Positions 59,710 to 64,000 of a stretch of DNA of 64,000 nt are shown one piece after another (within the stretch, counting starts at the first letter, position 1; every line of letters begins with the position of its first letter). The translations under genes were made by a program, and so were the position numbers. The stretch is from NCBI GenBank assembly GCA_020636315.1, contig JACJYA010000005.1, positions 62,001 to 126,000 on the forward strand, in the 5' to 3' direction. Source of the DNA: Lewinellaceae bacterium. GTDB lineage: Bacteria; Bacteroidota; Bacteroidia; Chitinophagales; Saprospiraceae. Below the pieces are notes generated by a model. It had not been told where the DNA came from. It saw only the letters and a program-made list of their open reading frames with translations, and searched no databases.

Positions 59710-60606
59710 ATGAAAAAGAAGCCGATAGTAACAATCCTGGCCGCCGGGGCTTTAGCTTTGGTTGTCTTCGGGTGTAAGCCTGACCTTTCCCTCAGCCGGG
59801 CCTCTGTCAGCTGGGACGATAATCAGCAGGCGGCAAGTTTCATTCTGGAAAACAGGGGAGGCGCTTCTGCTTCTTCCTTTGACGTGGAAATCCTGCTGGT
59901 GGAAGGATCTGTCAATCTGCCCGGGATAACCCACACCATTCCAATTGCCGGGCTGGCTGCCGGCGAAAAGCTGGAATTCAGGAACCTGAGCCTGAGATAC
60001 CTGCTCGAACCGGGCAACGAGTGCCTGAGCAGGATAACCGAAGCCATAATTTCCATCGACCCCCGGAATGTTATAGCGGAAGCCAATGAAAACAACAACC
60101 GGCAGGCCGTAAAAATCCCGGCTATCCAGGTGCCATGTGAAGGAATGGTGCGTTTCGAAAACCTGGCTTCGGGGATCGAATATACCCCCATCAGCCATAT
60201 CGCTTCTGACGGAGTCCGCTTTGCCATCAGGGCTCTGCCCGACGAAGGAGCGTACGCTGCGGCCCTCCAGGGCCTTTCCCTGGGCCATGGGCAGTTGCTG
60301 TGGCTCAACCATGTCTGGCTCGAGCCCAAACTTTGCACTCCCTTCCACTACATCTCTTTTGATGCCGGGTATTACGGCGGAGATATTTATCTGGAGGTGA
60401 ACGGCGATACCGGCGCCAGCCCTTACCCCGATATTTCGGCTATTGACGGCATCACCATCGGAGGGGTTGCCGTGGAGGTAAGCGGGGAGGGTGACAATCC
60501 CGGGATATGGTCATTTTTCGGGCCGATCAACAGCTTTAAAGTGGGCGGCCATAGTCTGGCCATCGACAATATGATTTTCTGGAGACAACAAAAAAGATTG
60601 TTATGA
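59710..60606 (+). CDS. CARDB-domain lipoprotein
   Basis: The 298-residue protein has a lipoprotein signal (MKKKPIVTILAAGALALVVFGC). Residues about 25-140 form a CARDB-type adhesion module: DLSLSRASVSWDDNQQAASF, LENRGGASASSFDVEILLVE, LAAGEKLEFRNLS and VIAEANENNNRQAVKI, the last being the diagnostic E-x-N-E-x-N-N block. The second half (from CEGMVRFENLASGIEY) is unclassified but ends with beta strands. It is probably anchored in the outer membrane. Its stop overlaps the start of the next gene by 4 bp (ATGA), so the two are co-translated. Confidence 0.78.
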   Translation: MKKKPIVTILAAGALALVVFGCKPDLSLSRASVSWDDNQQAASFILENRGGASASSFDVEILLVEGSVNLPGITHTIPIAGLAAGEKLEFRNLSLRYLLEPGNECLSRITEAIISIDPRNVIAEANENNNRQAVKIPAIQVPCEGMVRFENLASGIEYTPISHIASDGVRFAIRALPDEGAYAAALQGLSLGHGQLLWLNHVWLEPKLCTPFHYISFDAGYYGGDIYLEVNGDTGASPYPDISAIDGITIGGVAVEVSGEGDNPGIWSFFGPINSFKVGGHSLAIDNMIFWRQQKRLL

Positions 60607-60920
60607 AACAGATCACTGATCCTTTGTTTGCATTGACCGGCCCTAAGGAAATTGTCAGGGAAAGAGGAGCACTTGGCCTGGACGCGGGGATTAAATCAGG
60701 TATCGCTACGGAATACTGGCTGGAGCTGCTGAATTACCCCGAAGAAAGTGCCCGGAGCCTCTGGCTGAATGTGGATAGCCAATGGCGGCGGCTGCACAGC
60801 CCCAATGCCCAGATCCAGAATCAGGTGGAGCGTGCTTTCAGCTATCCGAAGTTGTTTGATGTGCTGGTTTGGTACCAGGAGGAGAAGATCGTCGGGCTGG
60901 TGGTGCATTCGAAAGGCTGA
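60603..60920 (+). CDS. Small protein of unknown function, coupled to the CARDB lipoprotein
   Basis: The 105-residue protein overlaps the preceding gene by 4 bp (ATGA). It has no signal peptide or membrane segment and I recognise no family. The visible features are a central WLELLNYPEESARSLWLNV and a C-terminal LFDVLVWYQEEKIVGLVVH that looks like paired beta strands. Codon use resembles the neighbours, so it is probably real. Confidence 0.55.
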   Translation: MKQITDPLFALTGPKEIVRERGALGLDAGIKSGIATEYWLELLNYPEESARSLWLNVDSQWRRLHSPNAQIQNQVERAFSYPKLFDVLVWYQEEKIVGLVVHSKG

Positions 60921-61112
60921 GAGGGGGCTTGAGGTGTCCTGGCAGGGTTTAGGAGCCGGCTGGGGACTGGTTCGGGTTTAGGAGTTTAGGGCCAGGCGGG
61001 AGCTCTTTGGGGTTTAGAAGTGGAAAAGTTTAGGGCTGGTGGGGATTTTCTGGGGTCTAGGAGTTTAGGTTAGATGCAGCCTTTTTGGTTTAGAGAGAAC
61101 GCCGCTACAACC

Positions 61113-61246
61113 CCATTAAGTTAAGCGGAAGGGCTTGTCGGAAGGCGACTCCAAGCTCGCCTTTCGACTTCCCAAAGCCGCCCTGTCAACAGAAAAGCTC
61201 AATTCGGCCGTTGACAGAGCGGCTGCTGTTATGCTTAACTTAATGG
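61113..61246. repeat. 134-bp inverted-repeat element with possible target duplication
   Basis: Perfect 14-bp terminal inverted repeats (CCATTAAGTTAAGC at 61113-61126, complement at 61233-61246) enclose a smaller palindrome CTGTCAAC/GTTGACAG (around 61183-61217). An 11-bp direct repeat GAACGCCGCTA (61097-61107 and 61251-61261) flanks the element a few bases out on both sides, which looks like a target-site duplication. Confidence 0.65.
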
Positions 61247-61273
61247 CCATGAACGCCGCTAACCCGCTGGTTT

Positions 61274-61350
61274 CCAGAAACCAGAAACCAGAAACCAGAA
61301 ACCAGGAACCAGGAACCAGGAACCAGAAACCAGGAACCAGGAACCAGGAA
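61274..61350 (+). repeat. Eleven tandem heptamers CCAGAAA/CCAGGAA
   Basis: Eleven 7-bp units without a gap (61274-61350), with position 5 A or G. The word CCAGGAAC also occurs in the 25-bp dispersed motif, so the two repeat types may be related. Confidence 0.85.
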
Positions 61351-61562
61351 CAACCCCTAACAAGCCGACAAGTTCGCCAGCAGGATCAGAATGAAGGTGG
61401 AAATACCGAAGAAATGGATGCTTTTTCGGATTCTCATGTTTTTTGTTTTACAGGTTGTTTGAACAAGTTAGCTTTTTGAGGAAAAAATGGGAATGACCAA
61501 GATCATTATTCCGGCAGGCTCTGATCATCTGGCAATGAATTTTTTTTAATATCATGATTTCT

Positions 61563-61592
61563 TTGAAAATTGTTGTGATTCCCTTATTTTTG
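61563..61592 (+). promoter_or_regulatory. Perfect Bacteroidota-type promoter upstream of the injection-system locus
   Basis: TTG (61563-61565), exactly 19 bp, then TATTTTTG (61585-61592). This is the best promoter match in the window. It points toward the DUF4255 gene, whose start lies 430 bp downstream, with hairpins in between. Confidence 0.6.
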
Positions 61593-61867
61593 GAATCGTC
61601 ATCTAAAGCCAAAAAATCTATACATCATGATTTGCCCAAATAAACCAAAGCTCACCTCCCTCAGAAAAATTTCACCAATAATCAGATATCCGTTAAAATT
61701 CCCCCTTATTACGTGCTTCAGCCATTCTCCTTAATTGCTGAGGCTACCTGTTTTTGTCCTCTGGCCGGTTGGTTGAATAGACGAGCCACAGCGTGCGTGC
61801 GTGTTTCAGAAGGCCGGTGAAGGCTAAATCTCGTGCAAGAATAGACGACGAACCTTGGGGCTAACGT

Positions 61868-61900
61868 CTTTCGCATTCGCGAAAGGGCAGTTGTTTTTTT
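61868..61900 (+). terminator. Terminator-like hairpin in the leader of the DUF4255 gene
   Basis: CTTTCGC/GCGAAAG closes an ATTC loop (61868-61885), and a run of seven T follows at 61894-61900 after an 8-base spacer. Together with the promoter at 61563-61592 it could define a transcript of about 300 nt or an attenuator. Confidence 0.4.
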
Positions 61901-62021
61901 ATTGTTTTCAAATGAAGAAGTGAACTTCATTTGGAAGTGTTTTTAGTGCCTACAATGTAGCAGGTGTCAATGGTTTGTGCGGCCGGTACAGCCTGCTATC
62001 TAACAATAAAGCCAGACTTAA

Positions 62022-62666
62022 ATGATATTCGAATCATTGTCTATTGTGCGCGATGAATTAGCCGCCTACATCCGTTCTAATGGAGGCAGCCAGACAGAAG
62101 ACGAGGTTATTTTGGGCAATGTTGCTTCTCTTGAAGGAGAGGAGGGAAATGAGCTCAAGAACAAGATCATTATGAGCCTTGTAAACGTGGAGGAGGAGAG
62201 CACACTGAAGAACGTCCCCGCCTTTGAGCGGGTGGGGGGGAATATAGAATACCGCAATCCGGCGGTGTATTTGAATGTTTACCTGCTGTTCTGCGCCAAT
62301 TATCAGCGAGGCGCCACTCCGTACGAAGATGCGCTGAAGCGCCTTTCTCACGTGATCCAGTTCGTACAGGGAAAAAATGTTTTCACCATTGCCAATTCCC
62401 CGAATTCCCGCACCAGTGCTTCCGTTGCCGGCGGCGCCGAAGACGGAGGGGTAGTGGTGGTTGAAAACGACGTTAAGGAGATCAAACTGATCCTCGACCT
62501 TTATACGCTTACTTTTGAGCAGATCAACCACCTTTGGGGGTCATTGGGAGGAAAACAGATTCCATTCGTGATGTACAAAGGCAGGCTGGTCAAAGTGAGG
62601 GAACCGAAATTGCGCAGCTCCGGCCCGCCGGTTTACGAAGTGCATTCCAAAGAAGACCTGTACTGA
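62022..62666 (+). CDS. DUF4255/Pvc16 family tail-cap protein of a contractile injection system
   Basis: The 214-residue protein matches the DUF4255 (Pvc16 N-terminal) pattern: IFESLSIVRDELAAYIRSNG, LKNKIIMSLVNVEEESTLKN, NPAVYLNVYLLFCANYQRG, YEDALKRLSHVIQFVQGK and ILDLYTLTFEQINHLWGSLG. Pvc16/Afp16 caps the tail tube and sheath in extracellular contractile injection systems (Photorhabdus virulence cassettes, antifeeding prophage, Bacteroidota AlgoCIS-like particles). It is followed after 21 bp by a large open frame that leaves the window. Sheath, tube, baseplate and ATPase genes would be expected beyond base 64000. Confidence 0.88.
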   Translation: MIFESLSIVRDELAAYIRSNGGSQTEDEVILGNVASLEGEEGNELKNKIIMSLVNVEEESTLKNVPAFERVGGNIEYRNPAVYLNVYLLFCANYQRGATPYEDALKRLSHVIQFVQGKNVFTIANSPNSRTSASVAGGAEDGGVVVVENDVKEIKLILDLYTLTFEQINHLWGSLGGKQIPFVMYKGRLVKVREPKLRSSGPPVYEVHSKEDLY

Positions 62667-62687
62667 TATTAATAATACCCTACCTGT

Positions 62688-64000
62688 ATGGCATTCAGTA
62701 TTTTGTATAAGAAATTATTCGAAGTTTGGATACTGCATCCCTTCTTTTTGGACCAGGGCAATAAAAAGAAGTTCTACGACTTTGATGCTGAGGGCCGGGC
62801 CAAAGCCTTGAAGGGATATGATATCAGTGAGGATTTCGGGGCCGTCCCAACACCTGAAACCCGTAAACTGCTTGCCAATTACAAAATGCGTTTACTGCCT
62901 GCCGCTCATGGCTTTACCGTTGCTGTAAAGGTAACCCCATCTTCTTCAGGCGGCAATAAGGTTTTTATACCCGCCATCCCACTGGAAGAGGGGTTGAAAC
63001 TCCGCTTTCGGATCCGCATTCGCCGGCCCGGCCTGTACAATTATACCAGTACTCCGTTGCTGCCTTCCCTCAAAGCACAGTATTTCCTCAGCAATCTTAC
63101 AGCCGGCGCTGAGGCCGAATTTCCATCCCTGTCGAGAAATGTGCCGAAGTACCTCAAGGACAAACAGTATGAAATGGGGGAACTGGCGGTTGAGCGCAAC
63201 CGGCTCTATGAGGCGGTTGCGCGGACAAAAACCCGGCCCAAAGCTTCGGCTGCCGATTGGTCCCAGATTGATGACTACCGCTATCTCAATGAGGGTGACC
63301 GGCTGCTCACGCATTACGTGCTTCAATATTCCTTTGCCTTCGGAGCAGCCGTTACTTCGGCCACATTCAGCCTGAAGAACGCCGGTGGCGATGTGGTGGC
63401 AGAGAAAGAAGTACAAAAAGAAAGCCCCATCCTTTCTTATACCTGGGACCTTTCCGACCTTTTTGAGCCCTCTCCTTTTGACCCGGATAAGGAACTGCTG
63501 CCGGAAGGCCCCTACACCTTAGAAGTTAGTGGCAATAACAACTACGCCGACAGCAAGAACCTGCTGATCGACAGCCGGTTGTCCGGCGCCAAAGCTGATC
63601 CTGCTCTTGCCCGCCAGGCCCGGGAAACCTTTATTGTCGTTGAAGTTGGGCATGGCGCCGGGCTGGGCGATTTCCGCCTTCTCGAACCGGAAGGACACCT
63701 GAGGATGGAAAACGTTGGCGGGCAATTGCAACCCGTACCTCCTCAGTTCGAGGTTCGCCTAAGAAACCGAAATACCTACTGGAACTATATATGGCATCCG
63801 CAGCAATCCGAAAAACCGGCCACTCCTTATGTGGATGTGCAGGCCGACCCGGATGACGACTCCCGGCTCATCACGCCGGAGCCTCAGCCCCTGACCCGGT
63901 TTCCATCGACCATACTGTTGAAGGATACCGTAAAGCTTCCCAACCCGGAAACACCGGCCCTTAGCGCCAAACCGGACGGGAGGATATGCTCGGAGGTGTT
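62688..64000 (+). CDS. Contractile-injection-system-associated protein, 3'-truncated
   Basis: An ATG at 62688, 21 bp after the DUF4255 stop, opens a frame without any stop to the end of the window (at least 437 codons). The start reads MAFSILYKKLFEVWILHPFF and goes on with KKKFYDFDAEGRAKALKGYD and PETRKLLANYKMRLLPAAHG. There is no signal peptide. The remainder is rich in beta strands and charged turns, and I recognise no named family. Its place directly behind the tail-cap gene suggests a structural or accessory part of the particle. Base and codon use are like the neighbours. Confidence 0.75.
   Translation, partial: MAFSILYKKLFEVWILHPFFLDQGNKKKFYDFDAEGRAKALKGYDISEDFGAVPTPETRKLLANYKMRLLPAAHGFTVAVKVTPSSSGGNKVFIPAIPLEEGLKLRFRIRIRRPGLYNYTSTPLLPSLKAQYFLSNLTAGAEAEFPSLSRNVPKYLKDKQYEMGELAVERNRLYEAVARTKTRPKASAADWSQIDDYRYLNEGDRLLTHYVLQYSFAFGAAVTSATFSLKNAGGDVVAEKEVQKESPILSYTWDLSDLFEPSPFDPDKELLPEGPYTLEVSGNNNYADSKNLLIDSRLSGAKADPALARQARETFIVVEVGHGAGLGDFRLLEPEGHLRMENVGGQLQPVPPQFEVRLRNRNTYWNYIWHPQQSEKPATPYVDVQADPDDDSRLITPEPQPLTRFPSTILLKDTVKLPNPETPALSAKPDGRICSEV

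Larger units (their letters stand above)
60921..62021. other. 1.1-kb intergenic region with several repeats, a promoter and hairpins
   Basis: Contents in order: 60950-61090, a G-rich stretch with repeated TTTAGG words; 61097-61261, an inverted-repeat element; 61274-61350, a heptamer array; 61563-61592, a perfect promoter; 61627-61728, a weak 33-codon ORF (MICPNKPKLTSLRKISPIIR start); and 61868-61900, a hairpin with a T run. An open frame of 114 codons across 61135-61479 passes through the repeats and is not believed to be a gene. Confidence 0.5.

Noticed and set aside
61135..61479. A 114-codon ORF in the intergenic region
   Set aside because: It passes through the inverted-repeat element and the CCAGRAA array, giving an artificial Asn/Gln/Glu-rich peptide.

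Overview
The window looks like a chromosome segment of a Bacteroidota bacterium, probably a marine member of the Saprospiria (Lewinella/Phaeodactylibacter-like). The evidence is several secreted proteins with the C-terminal sorting domain of the type IX secretion system, promoters that fit the Bacteroidota TTG-N19-TAnnTTTG pattern, many SpII lipoproteins, a long eukaryote-like urocanate hydratase, and rather high GC for the phylum. The taxonomic call is inference; there is no rRNA in the window.

Layout. 1-7.7 kb is a defence island: a truncated ATP-binding regulator of the COG2865 type, then a tight run of an ABC-like AAA ATPase, a PIN-domain nuclease, the type I restriction subunit HsdR (reading frame broken at three nearby places) and a DUF45/YgjP-like metallopeptidase. 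HsdM and HsdS are not in the window and may lie upstream of base 1. 7.8-22.7 kb is mostly housekeeping and secreted proteins: urocanate hydratase, a transglutaminase-like protein, an SH3 lipoprotein, a Uma2 nuclease, PriA behind an 8-bp tandem array, a matrixin-type protease, an M13 peptidase, an ArsR regulator, a beta-barrel protein and a beta-lactamase-like serine hydrolase. 22.8-30.6 kb holds two very large secreted proteins: a double GH29 fucosidase and a fasciclin protein built of four near-identical 0.9-kb repeats. 30.7-40.9 kb contains an Rpn-family nuclease, an AlkZ/YcaQ-like glycosylase, an unknown secreted protein, a di-haem peroxidase, an SDR, an OsmC protein and an OFA-type transporter.

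41.1-44.2 kb is a methionine unit: promoter, SAM-I riboswitch, a 38-codon leader ORF ending in Cys-Met-Cys-Cys-Cys-Cys, metY and metX. It is followed by a 1-Cys peroxiredoxin, a sterol-desaturase-family membrane enzyme, a T9SS beta-propeller protein and a D-aminoacylase-like amidohydrolase. 49.6-56.1 kb is one 2159-residue protein that joins a CHAT caspase-like protease, a STAND ATPase, a transmembrane helix, a beta-propeller-like region, a polytopic membrane module and a HEAT-like tail; it is the strongest candidate for an undescribed immune or cell-fate effector. From 62.0 kb to the end, a DUF4255/Pvc16 tail-cap gene and a second open gene mark the edge of a contractile injection system that runs out of the window.

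The intergenic DNA is unusual. It carries at least five long palindromic (MITE/REP-like) elements, one of them in two nearly identical copies 57 kb apart, several different 7- or 8-bp tandem arrays, and a 25-bp dispersed motif at 3' ends of genes. No tRNA, rRNA, CRISPR array or complete insertion sequence was seen.
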